Of a stretch of 64,000 bases of DNA, positions 51,109 through 58,984 are shown one piece after another. The translations under genes were made by a program, and so were the position numbers. Position 1 is the first letter of the stretch. Each line of letters begins with the position of its first letter. This DNA is from Paenibacillus lentus (GTDB lineage Bacteria > Bacillota > Bacilli > Paenibacillales > Paenibacillaceae). The notes beneath the pieces were generated by a model. It ran no database searches. It was not told where the DNA came from and worked only from the letters and a program-made list of their open reading frames with translations. The DNA is taken from positions 4,588,001 through 4,652,000 of the forward strand of contig NZ_CP034248.1 in NCBI RefSeq assembly GCF_003931855.1, read 5' to 3'.

Positions 51109-52329
51109 TCAAACCGCTTTTAAGTTTGTCACTTCAGCGAGCAAGCGGCCAATGCGTTCATGGAACGTATGCCTTTGCCTTGTCGTCCATAATGACCGCC
51201 AAGCGATTTGAAGACGTTCTTGATCATGGGTCAGGTAATAATCAATTTTGTCACGAAGCTCAGCGGTATCAACAAATGTTTCAATGTCATAACCCGGTTT
51301 ATAATGGAGCGTTAAGTCGTTGCGGATATCCGTAATTTGCAAGGTTCCGCATCCACTGATTTCGTAGGTTCGCGGATTGATCGAACTCCCCGGAATATTC
51401 AAACCATTTCGGTTGTCCGACCCGGCGGCCGTAGGACGATGCATATTAACGATGATTTTCGCACCGTTATAATAAGACACCGTTTCTTCCGGCATAATCC
51501 AATCGGTTCGGATGAAACGGGAAAGCTGTCCATAGTTCGCTAAACGATCCCAATGCTGGCCTGCGATAATTACTTTCTTATCCTGCAGATACGATGCCAG
51601 TTGATCGAACAGCTCGACCCGATTCCAAAAAGCATTGCCAATAAAACAAATATCGTAGCGGTATTCCGGTGACGAACGCATCGGGCGGAACATTTGGGGA
51701 TTTGCAGCCAGCGGAAGGTAGTGAACATGCTGGCAGCCAACTTGTCGATAAAGCTCAACGCATTCCATTTCATGTGTAAATACAACATCATAACTTTGAG
51801 CCAATCTTACCGTATCGTCCGTAAAATAAGGATCATCGACAAACCATACTGCTGTATGAATTCCCATAGCACGAATGGATCGAACCTGTTCTTCATGATC
51901 GGGAGGAAAGACATGAAGTCCATTCATCACCAGCACCAAATCGGGTCGTGTTGAAGCAGCCATATCCAACGCCGATTCAGGAGCGGCAACAATGCATTCT
52001 GCTGTCAAGTCGTTCAAGGCTTCTGTAACCCCGCGATCGATCGCCTCGAAGCCTTGAGGAATATAAAGTACACGATAATGGCTTTTGCTAGGTGTGTTCG
52101 GCTTCGCAATTCGCTCCAGGATCGCCTGGCATCCGCCGAACCGATAGCCTTCAAGATATCCATCCTTGAAACCTTCGCCAGCATCTGACTTGTTCAAACT
52201 ATTCAAGGCATTCATCCTATCTGTAATGAAATTTCCTAGGTCTGTATAAATATATGCGTTGAGGGCATGTGCATCATGGACGACTACCCGGAACCCCATA
52301 AATTGGCGAATGCCTTGCACTTCAGTCAT
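51109..52329 (-). CDS. CgeB-like glycosyltransferase with N-terminal GX3 repeat (second copy)
   Basis: 406 residues. After an N-terminal region with no obvious match (about 1-48), residues about 49-72 (AGEGFKDGYLEGYRFGGCQA) carry the GX3 repeat, then the CgeB core parallel to the 49939 protein (HTAVWFVDDPYFTDDTVR, YDVVFTHEMECVELYRQVGC, CFIGNAFWNRVELFDQLAS). The pair arose by duplication, because identity is high across the core. No strong ribosome site lies directly before the ATG at 52329; a perfect AAGGAG lies 33 bases upstream, before ATG-TAA (52346-52351). Confidence 0.85.
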   Translation of the reverse strand: MTEVQGIRQFMGFRVVVHDAHALNAYIYTDLGNFITDRMNALNSLNKSDAGEGFKDGYLEGYRFGGCQAILERIAKPNTPSKSHYRVLYIPQGFEAIDRGVTEALNDLTAECIVAAPESALDMAASTRPDLVLVMNGLHVFPPDHEEQVRSIRAMGIHTAVWFVDDPYFTDDTVRLAQSYDVVFTHEMECVELYRQVGCQHVHYLPLAANPQMFRPMRSSPEYRYDICFIGNAFWNRVELFDQLASYLQDKKVIIAGQHWDRLANYGQLSRFIRTDWIMPEETVSYYNGAKIIVNMHRPTAAGSDNRNGLNIPGSSINPRTYEISGCGTLQITDIRNDLTLHYKPGYDIETFVDTAELRDKIDYYLTHDQERLQIAWRSLWTTRQRHTFHERIGRLLAEVTNLKAV

Positions 52330-52363
52330 TTGAATGCGTAACCTATTACATTAAATACTCCTT

Positions 52364-52408
52364 AAAAAACAAGCGGGCTCCCCCGGTTACCCGGCAGAAG
52401 CCCGCTTG
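52364..52408 (-). terminator. Terminator between the helical-protein operon and the CgeB-like pair
   Basis: AAGCGGGCT pairs with AGCCCGCTT around a GC-rich loop, followed on the minus strand by six T that run directly into AAGGAG. Confidence 0.88.
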
Positions 52409-52415
52409 CTTGCAT

Positions 52416-52775
52416 TCAAACTCTATTCTTGTAGGCCAACTTATGGCCATCCTCGAAGCCCTTCGAGAAACCCGAATTGAACCCCGCCTGGTAGGCCTCA
52501 TCATAGGCTTGCTGATATAATGCAGGATCATGCATATTTGACGCCTGCATAGATACGGCCTGTTCCGGTACCGATGGTAAGACTGGAATAGCCTGCTTAG
52601 ACAAGCGTGCCTTTCTTCGCCGTAATCTCCTTTTCCTAGCTTGATAGCTTTTTTTTCTGCCGAAGACCCTACGCTTGCGTTTAACGAACGGCTGGCGCTT
52701 ACCACCTGTTCTTGTTCTGAGTCTTTTGCGTTTGACTAGCTTTCGGCGTTGCCGCCGAGGTTTGGTCGTTAACAT
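52416..52775 (-). CDS. Polybasic protein with C-terminal GX3 repeat
   Basis: 119 residues. Residues 1-60 are dominated by Lys and Arg (RRQRRKLVKRKRLRTRTGGK). A short Pro/Ser linker follows, and residues about 88-115 (YQAGFNSGFSKGFEDGHKLA) carry the aromatic GX3 repeat found in several enzymes of the locus. It contains no catalytic domain. The architecture suggests an adaptor: a basic surface to bind an anionic polymer, membrane or coat, plus a helix to dock enzymes. GGAGG precedes the ATG. No known family. Confidence 0.75.
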   Translation of the reverse strand: MLTTKPRRQRRKLVKRKRLRTRTGGKRQPFVKRKRRVFGRKKSYQARKRRLRRRKARLSKQAIPVLPSVPEQAVSMQASNMHDPALYQQAYDEAYQAGFNSGFSKGFEDGHKLAYKNRV

Positions 52776-53080
52776 TCATAATCCTCCCATTCTCCTCGGG
52801 CTGCCTTGTTTGCAGGGTAGCAACTCGTCATAATCCAGGGCTTTGAAGGAGTTCCATAATGTACTTGATGCAGAGTAATACCGCATACCGTTTCGGCTAT
52901 GGCCTGTTGATATCTACTTAAGGCCTGAATATTCTGTGCCAAATGCCGAGCCGTTCCGGCCGAATGATCCGAAACATCTGCCAGACTATTCAAAATCCGT
53001 GCCATTGCCGTTTGGCTCTTGGCGATGGAGTCTATCAATCGCAGCTTGGATGCCTCGACAGATCCATTAACCGACATCAT
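52769..53080 (-). CDS. Small helical protein, paralogue set member 3
   Basis: 103 residues. The N-terminal helix KLRLIDSIAKSQTAMARILN and the helix RYQQAIAETVCGI resemble parts of the two proteins upstream, with the shared pattern L-D-x-x-A-K-x-Q-x-x-(M/V)-(A/S)-x-I-L. The C-terminal 30 residues are less helical and contain Cys. The ATG overlaps the previous stop. It carries no domain I recognise and no signal or membrane segment. Confidence 0.65.
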   Translation of the reverse strand: MMSVNGSVEASKLRLIDSIAKSQTAMARILNSLADVSDHSAGTARHLAQNIQALSRYQQAIAETVCGITLHQVHYGTPSKPWIMTSCYPANKAARGEWEDYEC

Positions 53081-53430
53081 TTCTCCGAACCCTCCAAATC
53101 AAAGGAGCCGCTGAACAATCCCCCGAACTCATCATCACCACCAGGAGCGGACTCGTCACCATCAGATACAAATACAGCTTTCAAATTGCTGCAAAATCCG
53201 TTCTGAAGCTTCGTTAATCCGTCTATGACCTCAATGAGCTGCTCATGGATATTCAGCGGTTCGGACAGCATTTTCTCATGGCTATCAAAGCTGCCCCCAT
53301 GGACATGATTCAGCATCCAGTTGCGCACCTTTTCGGCTTCTACCGCTTTTGCCTCCAGGATCATTGAGACGTTCCATTGCACCTTTGCAGCGGCATCCAA
53401 CATATTCAAAAAAGATTTCTCTATACTCAT
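53077..53430 (-). CDS. Small helical protein, paralogue set member 2
   Basis: 117 residues. FLNMLDAAAKVQWNVSMILE at the N-terminus matches the shared helix of the set. Helices continue to about residue 85, and the C-terminus is acidic and Gly/Ser-rich (SDGDESAPGGDDEFGGLFSG). The start overlaps the following gene by four bases. No known family. Confidence 0.65.
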   Translation of the reverse strand: MSIEKSFLNMLDAAAKVQWNVSMILEAKAVEAEKVRNWMLNHVHGGSFDSHEKMLSEPLNIHEQLIEVIDGLTKLQNGFCSNLKAVFVSDGDESAPGGDDEFGGLFSGSFDLEGSEK

Positions 53431-53454
53431 CGTATCATCCTCACTCGTAACTAC

Positions 53455-53742
53455 TTATTCTTCGTCCTGATCTTTTAATTCCTTAATCACGAGCTCCAAA
53501 TTTTCGGCCATGGCCTCCTCCAAATCAGCAATCGAATTTAAATAGGCGACAACACTCTTGTTAATACGCCCTGCGCTTTCGACTAACCCGTCCGTGCCAT
53601 CAAAGGCCGGTTCAGCATCAGGAATAGCATGAATAATCTGCGCGATGCGAACCACAACGTGTCGCTCAGCATCGATGATTCTCGCGATCTGCCCATGGGA
53701 ATGGGACATATGAATGAGCATATCCGTGATTTTCTGATCCAC
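53455..53742 (-). CDS. Small helical protein, paralogue set member 1
   Basis: 95 residues. ITDMLIHMSHSHGQIARIID is the shared helix, with VVAYLNSIADLEEAMAENLE near the C-terminus. It is the first gene of the four-gene set that ends with the polybasic GX3 protein, and a sigma-K-like promoter with AC-17-CATA spacing lies about 78 bases upstream. No enzymatic motif is visible. AGGAGG precedes the GTG. Confidence 0.7.
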   Translation of the reverse strand: MDQKITDMLIHMSHSHGQIARIIDAERHVVVRIAQIIHAIPDAEPAFDGTDGLVESAGRINKSVVAYLNSIADLEEAMAENLELVIKELKDQDEE

Positions 53743-53819
53743 CCGGATTCCTCCTACTTCTCTCGATTATGCCGGGAACGACTATGTAGTTCATAACCGG
53801 TCCCGGGTTCACCTGATCC

Positions 53820-53846
53820 AGCATATGCTAAGGCCAAGTTCATCGT
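53820..53846 (-). promoter_or_regulatory. Sigma-K-like promoter for the small-helical-protein operon
   Basis: On the minus strand AC (53845-53846), 17 bases, CATATGCT (53820-53827). The AC-17-CATA arrangement fits the sigma-K consensus and the third element T is matched. It lies in the 122-base gap between the 53865 stop and the operon. Confidence 0.55.
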
Positions 53847-53864
53847 TACTCCGAACAGTTAATA

Positions 53865-55223
53865 TTATAAATCTTCCGATCTCAAATAAGGGGGCGGCAA
53901 TATTGGGGGACCTTCCCCGTATCTCTCCAATAACTCGGGATCCGCTGGATCAACTTGGACAGGCAGTCCCCAAATCTCGCAAGTATAGGCGGAGACAATC
54001 TCGCGTAATCGTTCCCGGTCAAGTTGATACCGCTTGCCGTCTCCGGTTTGAATGACTACGCCTTCCCGCAAGCCAGCTCTGATGTCAGCTAGTTTATGCG
54101 GAGCCGGACCTACTCCAGTAGGGATTTTCATTAAATCAATCACCGACAGCCTGACCGGGCGGCCGGGCAAAAATCTCTCATCAATTGAATCCGATATCGG
54201 ATACTTCACCCCATGCTCCAACCAAAAACGCTTGCCGAAACATCCTTCAACCCAGACATGCGTCGGGTAAAAGTCTACTGAGCTTAGGGAGGGGACCTCT
54301 TCCTTAATTTCCTTTATACGCTTAAGATGTTCCCGGGAATTCCCCCATTTTTGTTTAAAAAAATGCTCATTCTTGGCGTTAACTGCGGCAAAGCCTTCCG
54401 CACCAAGCTTCTTCATTGTCACGCTCCCGATATGATGGACGAAGGTATCCCCCGCAATCATCAAACGCTTGCCTTGCAGCTGTAGGCGAAGCATCCAGTC
54501 ATCATCCTCGAAATTACCGATCTGGTATCCCTCATCGAAATAACCAACATCTTCGAAGGTCTCCCGCCGTAACAATAGGCAAAAGCCGACAAGCCGGTCA
54601 GTATAATGCCATCTGGATCTATCGATCTTATTGTAATTTGCAGCGAATATCTCCATTTCCTTCAGATCATTATAAACAGCTTCAATTTGCTGATCCCCAC
54701 TGATATAATTTGTGACCGGACCGACTGCCGCAGCATCCTTATTGTTATTTAGAACCGTTAACAACTGGGTCAGCCAGCGCTCCGTAACGAGAACATCGTT
54801 ATTTAACAGTACGATGGTGTTTCCCTTGGCCATCATTAATCCCGTATTGACAGCACTGGCAAATCCCAGATTCTCAAGATGGACACCAACGCGAATCGAA
54901 CCCTTCTTCGACCAGAGCGCTTCACAGGTTCCATCTATGGAGCCATCATCCACCACAATGATTTCATAAGGCTGCTCAGTGTGCGACTCAATGCTGGTAA
55001 TGCATTGCAGCACTAAATCTTTTTGATTATATGTCGGAATTATGATGCTAGTGCCTTCAAAGGGGGCAGCAAAAGCACGCAGCCCTTCTATTAAACCCTG
55101 GGTATATCCTGCTTGAAGCCCACTCTTGTATTTCTTATCAGATTTCATCTTTGAGCGCCTCAGTGCCTCTTCCCGCTCTCTCTGTACGGCGCGATGCCAC
55201 GACTCATACCTGACACTTCTCAT
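53865..55223 (-). CDS. GT2 glycosyltransferase with N-terminal GX3 repeat and C-terminal accessory domain
   Basis: 452 residues. The N-terminus is charged (REREEALRRSKMKSDKKYKS) and then has the repeat GLQAGYTQGLIEGLRAF (residues about 34-50). GT2 core: SIIIPTYNQKDLVLQCITSI, EIIVVDDGSIDGTCEALW, VNTGLMMAKGNTIVLLNNDV. Residues about 300-452 form an extra region (VDFYPTHVWVEGCFGKRFWL onward) with no match I know, ending in Pro-rich sequence. GGAGGTGA precedes the ATG. It overlaps the GT-D-like gene upstream by four bases. Confidence 0.87.
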   Translation of the reverse strand: MRSVRYESWHRAVQREREEALRRSKMKSDKKYKSGLQAGYTQGLIEGLRAFAAPFEGTSIIIPTYNQKDLVLQCITSIESHTEQPYEIIVVDDGSIDGTCEALWSKKGSIRVGVHLENLGFASAVNTGLMMAKGNTIVLLNNDVLVTERWLTQLLTVLNNNKDAAAVGPVTNYISGDQQIEAVYNDLKEMEIFAANYNKIDRSRWHYTDRLVGFCLLLRRETFEDVGYFDEGYQIGNFEDDDWMLRLQLQGKRLMIAGDTFVHHIGSVTMKKLGAEGFAAVNAKNEHFFKQKWGNSREHLKRIKEIKEEVPSLSSVDFYPTHVWVEGCFGKRFWLEHGVKYPISDSIDERFLPGRPVRLSVIDLMKIPTGVGPAPHKLADIRAGLREGVVIQTGDGKRYQLDRERLREIVSAYTCEIWGLPVQVDPADPELLERYGEGPPILPPPYLRSEDL

Positions 55224-56323
55224 TTATTCACCTCCAAGCCGGGCAGCAGAGAAGTTTCGCCAGGCTCGAACTGATTAGCCAAATGCCCCAAATCAAACGA
55301 CACTTTGCCGAGTTCTTCAGCGATAGTCGCGCAAATCACAACAGCGGCCACACCTGCCGCAACGAGGGCAAGTTCAAATTCGAAGGACGTGGCTTCTTTC
55401 ATTACACGCCTAACATCATGCACTCCGTTAACAGGAGTGATGATGCCATTGACTTTAAAACCATGATTACTCAGCACATTAGCCAAACCACCCGCTTTAT
55501 TACCGATCAGCAGCAGCTTCCTCCCCCGGAGCATGGGATAGAGAAGGCCTTGCTCGTGCAGCGCATAATTGACCGTCGAGGTAGTCATTTTCAGCTCACG
55601 GCAGGATATCCCCAGTTGCTTCAGCACTGGAAATAATAATCCTTGGAACGAGGGATGCCGCGACTCGGGAATGCCAATAATGCTTGCCTTATGCAAGGAA
55701 TCCGCCAAAGCACTCCGCGCCGCTTCGTCCGGTAAAATGACACCCGCGTAAGGCAAAAAACTTCCCCAGGCTCGCGCCTGCTCTGTGGATATAATCATGT
55801 CATGCGCCAATGTGAGCAGTTCTCCGTCACCAAGACGAACGACAGAGAATGGCTGCCGCTGGTCTAAAGCCCGACCAATTTCCGCGTAAACTTCCGTGGG
55901 AGTCATAAGAGGGACTAGCAAGGAAGCTGCTTGCTGAATACCGCGGGCGATCACGTCTTCAATGGTCAAATCGGGCAGCACGGTGTATGGGGGGAGCTGC
56001 CGGCAAAGCCGGCCCTCCCCGCCCTCGTAATAACCCTGGCGATACCCCTCCTCATACTTAGCATTAACGGCTGCGACGGCGCCATTTTCCGTGGACAGTT
56101 GATCCTGCAATTGATCCCCAGTCCCTGCAGTCTCGGTGTTTTGTACATGCTCCGGCAAACGCTGATCGGGTTGCGCAGACGGAGGAGCTTGGTGAAAGCG
56201 CCTTTTGACTGTATTTGACTGCTGACGTGACAGCTTTCTATAACGGGCTTGGCTTAAGCCAAGCATCCTTTTTTTTGAATTCCGTTTTCGTCTTGCAGGG
56301 CGCTGGCCGCGTCGGTTCCCCAT
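55220..56323 (-). CDS. GT-D-type glycosyltransferase-fold protein with basic N-terminus and GX3 repeat
   Basis: 367 residues. Residues 1-30 are Arg/Lys-rich (RRGQRPARRKRNSKKRMLG). After a Gln/Glu-rich linker comes the repeat KYEEGYRQGYYEGGEG (residues about 92-105). The core from about 150 (FSVVRLGDGELLTLAHDM) fits the GT-D/DUF1792 fold with the DGE motif, and AWGSFLPYAGVILPDEAARS and later strands continue it. GGGGGGAG precedes the ATG. Confidence 0.8.
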   Translation of the reverse strand: MGNRRGQRPARRKRNSKKRMLGLSQARYRKLSRQQSNTVKRRFHQAPPSAQPDQRLPEHVQNTETAGTGDQLQDQLSTENGAVAAVNAKYEEGYRQGYYEGGEGRLCRQLPPYTVLPDLTIEDVIARGIQQAASLLVPLMTPTEVYAEIGRALDQRQPFSVVRLGDGELLTLAHDMIISTEQARAWGSFLPYAGVILPDEAARSALADSLHKASIIGIPESRHPSFQGLLFPVLKQLGISCRELKMTTSTVNYALHEQGLLYPMLRGRKLLLIGNKAGGLANVLSNHGFKVNGIITPVNGVHDVRRVMKEATSFEFELALVAAGVAAVVICATIAEELGKVSFDLGHLANQFEPGETSLLPGLEVNK

Positions 56324-56367
56324 GTATGCTAGCTCCCCCCTTCTCGTTCAATATGCCTGCACTATCT

Positions 56368-57099
56368 TTAAGGAAGCACTCCTCTCATCCGCGTCCCAGC
56401 CTCCAGCAGGGATTCAAATGTCCCGGCATCCCCCCACCATAATTGAAGGATATCGTATTCCAGCTTCCCAGCCCTGGCATATAAATTATTCACATCGGTA
56501 ATTTCCAGCTCTCCCCTTGCAGACCGGTCAATCTTACCGATACGCTCAAATACCATATCGTCATACATATATATTCCCGTCACCGAGTAATTCGATTGCG
56601 GCTTTTCCGGCTTTTCTTCAATATACGAAATCAAATCAGGCTGAGATGGATCAAACACCGCAACCCCATATCTTCTCGGATCGTCAACCGGCTTCAGCAG
56701 CACTCTAGCGCTTCCATACGCTTGCTTCATGAAGCTTTGGACGTAAGGCGTCAAATCGTCTAAGAACAAATTGTCTCCCAGCAGAACCACGAATTTCTCC
56801 CCTGGAGCAATAAAGCTCTGAGCCAAATTTAGGGCTTCGGCAATGCCGCCCGCGGTCTCCTGTACACGAAAGACCAGATTCACTCCAAAGTTCTCCCCGC
56901 TGCCTAAGTAATTCGTATAAAGTTCTGCGGACTGCTTGCTGATGATGAGGAGAATGTCCGTAATTCCCGCTTGCCGGAACCGTTCAATGCCGTAACTGAT
57001 CATCGGATAGCTTCCGACCGGGAGAAGATGCTTGTTAACGATTCGAGTCAATGGATGAAGACGAGTCCCAGTCCCTCCCGCCAAAATAACACCTTTCAT
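56368..57099 (-). CDS. SpsI-like sugar nucleotidyltransferase
   Basis: 243 residues from the ATG at 57099, five bases after GGAGGGG. The nucleotide-binding signature LAGGTGTRLHPLTRIVNKHL, YGIERFRQAGITDILLI, VVLLGDNLF and GELEITDVNNLY match RmlA-like glucose-1-phosphate thymidylyltransferases of the short SpsI type, which work in spore coat polysaccharide synthesis. The usual partners rmlB, rmlC and rmlD are not adjacent. Confidence 0.92.
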   Translation of the reverse strand: MKGVILAGGTGTRLHPLTRIVNKHLLPVGSYPMISYGIERFRQAGITDILLIISKQSAELYTNYLGSGENFGVNLVFRVQETAGGIAEALNLAQSFIAPGEKFVVLLGDNLFLDDLTPYVQSFMKQAYGSARVLLKPVDDPRRYGVAVFDPSQPDLISYIEEKPEKPQSNYSVTGIYMYDDMVFERIGKIDRSARGELEITDVNNLYARAGKLEYDILQLWWGDAGTFESLLEAGTRMRGVLP

Positions 57100-57125
57100 A
57101 TGCTCCCCTCCTCCAAAGCTGTTTT

Positions 57126-57872
57126 TTACATATAAATCCACGGGTCAATTCCCCACTTGTCGATGAACTTCCGGCGATTGCGCTCCAGCAGAGAGTTCCA
57201 GCCATCCGGGTGCTTAGCCGCAAAGCTGGCGCTCCCCTCATGATATACCAGTGTATCCCCGCTAATGAGCAGCCGGAATCCTTTCTCGCGTGCCCGATAA
57301 CAGTAATCATCGTCCTCATAATGTCCCGGAGAAAAGCGTTCGTCGAACCGTCCTACGAAATCCCACAGCTGTCTTCGAAATAAAAAACATAGACCAACAA
57401 GACGTTTGACCTCCTGCCACTTCGTTGGGTCGGACTGGTTGTGTCTCTCTGCCATACGCATGAATTCCTCCAGTGTAGTCCATGCCACATCTACCTTCTG
57501 GCGTCCACTGGCGTAGTTGGTTACAGGGCCAACTATGCCGACATCACCGGCACTGTACAAGGCTCGCAGCATGTTCGACAGCCAGCGAGGTGTGACGATA
57601 ACATCGTTATTCAGGAGCAGCAACTGCTCTCCGGTAGCAATTGTCAGTCCACGGTTGCATGCTGCGGGAAACCCTTCGTTAGTCGGCAATGCAATAAATG
57701 TAATCCCTGCTTGAATGCAGTACTCCTGTGTTCCGTCCGTAGAGCCGTTATCAACGACGATAATTTCATATGGCACTTCAGTATTGCAGCGAATCGACTC
57801 GATACAAGAGGTCAATAAGTGAAGACCATTATGACTCGGGATAATGATGCTGGTGAGCCTGGTATCATTCAT
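57126..57872 (-). CDS. GT2 glycosyltransferase
   Basis: 248 residues. Motifs: SIIIPSHNGLHLLTSCIESI, EIIVVDNGSTDGTQEYC, LPTNEGFPAACNRGLTIATG and LLLNNDVIVTPRW, with a DxD-like NND. The C-terminal VGRFDERFSPGHYEDDDYCY is characteristic of GT2 enzymes making rhamnan or glycan chains. The ATG overlaps the previous stop by four bases. It is shorter than the paralogue at 53865 and lacks the GX3 repeat. Confidence 0.9.
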   Translation of the reverse strand: MNDTRLTSIIIPSHNGLHLLTSCIESIRCNTEVPYEIIVVDNGSTDGTQEYCIQAGITFIALPTNEGFPAACNRGLTIATGEQLLLLNNDVIVTPRWLSNMLRALYSAGDVGIVGPVTNYASGRQKVDVAWTTLEEFMRMAERHNQSDPTKWQEVKRLVGLCFLFRRQLWDFVGRFDERFSPGHYEDDDYCYRAREKGFRLLISGDTLVYHEGSASFAAKHPDGWNSLLERNRRKFIDKWGIDPWIYM

Positions 57873-58984
57873 CGGCTATTCCTCTTTCTTGCCAGCTTGG
57901 ACCGCGGCATTCTCGTCATGTTCAGTCTGACTCCTTGCTGCTCCATCACCGCTTGGAAAGCCTCGATGTGATCGCCTAAAATAAGTCTCGCCATCTCATT
58001 GCCCTCCCCGATATTCCCGCTACGCATCCGATTCCTCTTCACAACATCCACCGAATTTGGGGCCCGGATGGCCATTCCCTGCACGATGGCCAACGCTTGG
58101 GCCTTGGGAGGCACAAGCAACGAACGCACTCCTAACGAGACAATTGCTCTCCGGGATAAAGCATGAGGAACGGCAGTCAGCGAATTGGCTTGTAAATCAG
58201 GCCTGCCAAGTACGTAATTCAGAAACATTTTGCTGCGGGTTACAACATCCTGTTTAGAAAATGGCGGAAGATAAGGGGTAATATCGTTCAGCACAACGTC
58301 CGCTCCCTTATCGATCTCCAATAAGAAGGGCGCCAGATCTTTCGCTTCAAATAGAATATCGCCATCTACGAATAGTACCGCATCCCCGGTTGTCAGCGAT
58401 GCTCCTATGCTACGCGCAACATCGTGCCCAAGGCGTTCAGGGTAGCAAACTACAATAATTTTGTCACCCCTGTTAATGGCGTGATAGCTGCGATCCTTGC
58501 ACCCGTTCAGGATGACTATAATTTCCTTGATCGGCAGGCGGCTTAATTCCGAGATGACGGCCGCTACTGTCTTCTCCTCATTGGAAGCTGATACGACCGC
58601 AGATACTGTTCCCCGCAGCGGTAACGGGATACCGAGCAAAGGCTGCTTTGCGATCATATTATATCCCCGGCGGTAAGCACGGGAGACGCCCAGTATGCTC
58701 CGACAAGTCAACGCTTCATGTACCGTTGCCTTGAACCAATTCAGCAACGTGGATTGCATATGATCATACGAAAGGGAGCATTCTGTCTGACCGGCCGCAG
58801 CTGAATATCCCGCCTTATAAGCGCGGCGCTCGTACTCTCCCAGTCCGACCTTGCCTTGCGCTCTGCCCTTACCTGATTTCAGAAAGGGCAACTTGCGATT
58901 CATACGGCTGCGTGTTTGAGCTTTCATGGCAGGCCGCTGCAATCTGATCGGCTTCTCCAGCTTACTTTTCGACACGCCCCTCAC
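57869..58984 (-). CDS. GT2 glycosyltransferase with basic N-terminus and degenerate GX3 region
   Basis: 371 residues starting at a GTG after AAGGTGAG. Residues 1-45 are rich in Lys and Arg. Two short Tyr/Gly stretches (YERRAYKAGYSAAAG and later SRAYRRGYNMIAKQP) look like a decayed version of the locus repeat. The GT2 core begins near residue 125 (TVSAVVSASNEEKTVAAVIS), with LFVDGDILFEAKDL (DxD) and PYLPPFSKQDVVTRSKMFLN later. It overlaps its upstream paralogue by four bases. Confidence 0.85.
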   Translation of the reverse strand: MRGVSKSKLEKPIRLQRPAMKAQTRSRMNRKLPFLKSGKGRAQGKVGLGEYERRAYKAGYSAAAGQTECSLSYDHMQSTLLNWFKATVHEALTCRSILGVSRAYRRGYNMIAKQPLLGIPLPLRGTVSAVVSASNEEKTVAAVISELSRLPIKEIIVILNGCKDRSYHAINRGDKIIVVCYPERLGHDVARSIGASLTTGDAVLFVDGDILFEAKDLAPFLLEIDKGADVVLNDITPYLPPFSKQDVVTRSKMFLNYVLGRPDLQANSLTAVPHALSRRAIVSLGVRSLLVPPKAQALAIVQGMAIRAPNSVDVVKRNRMRSGNIGEGNEMARLILGDHIEAFQAVMEQQGVRLNMTRMPRSKLARKRNSR

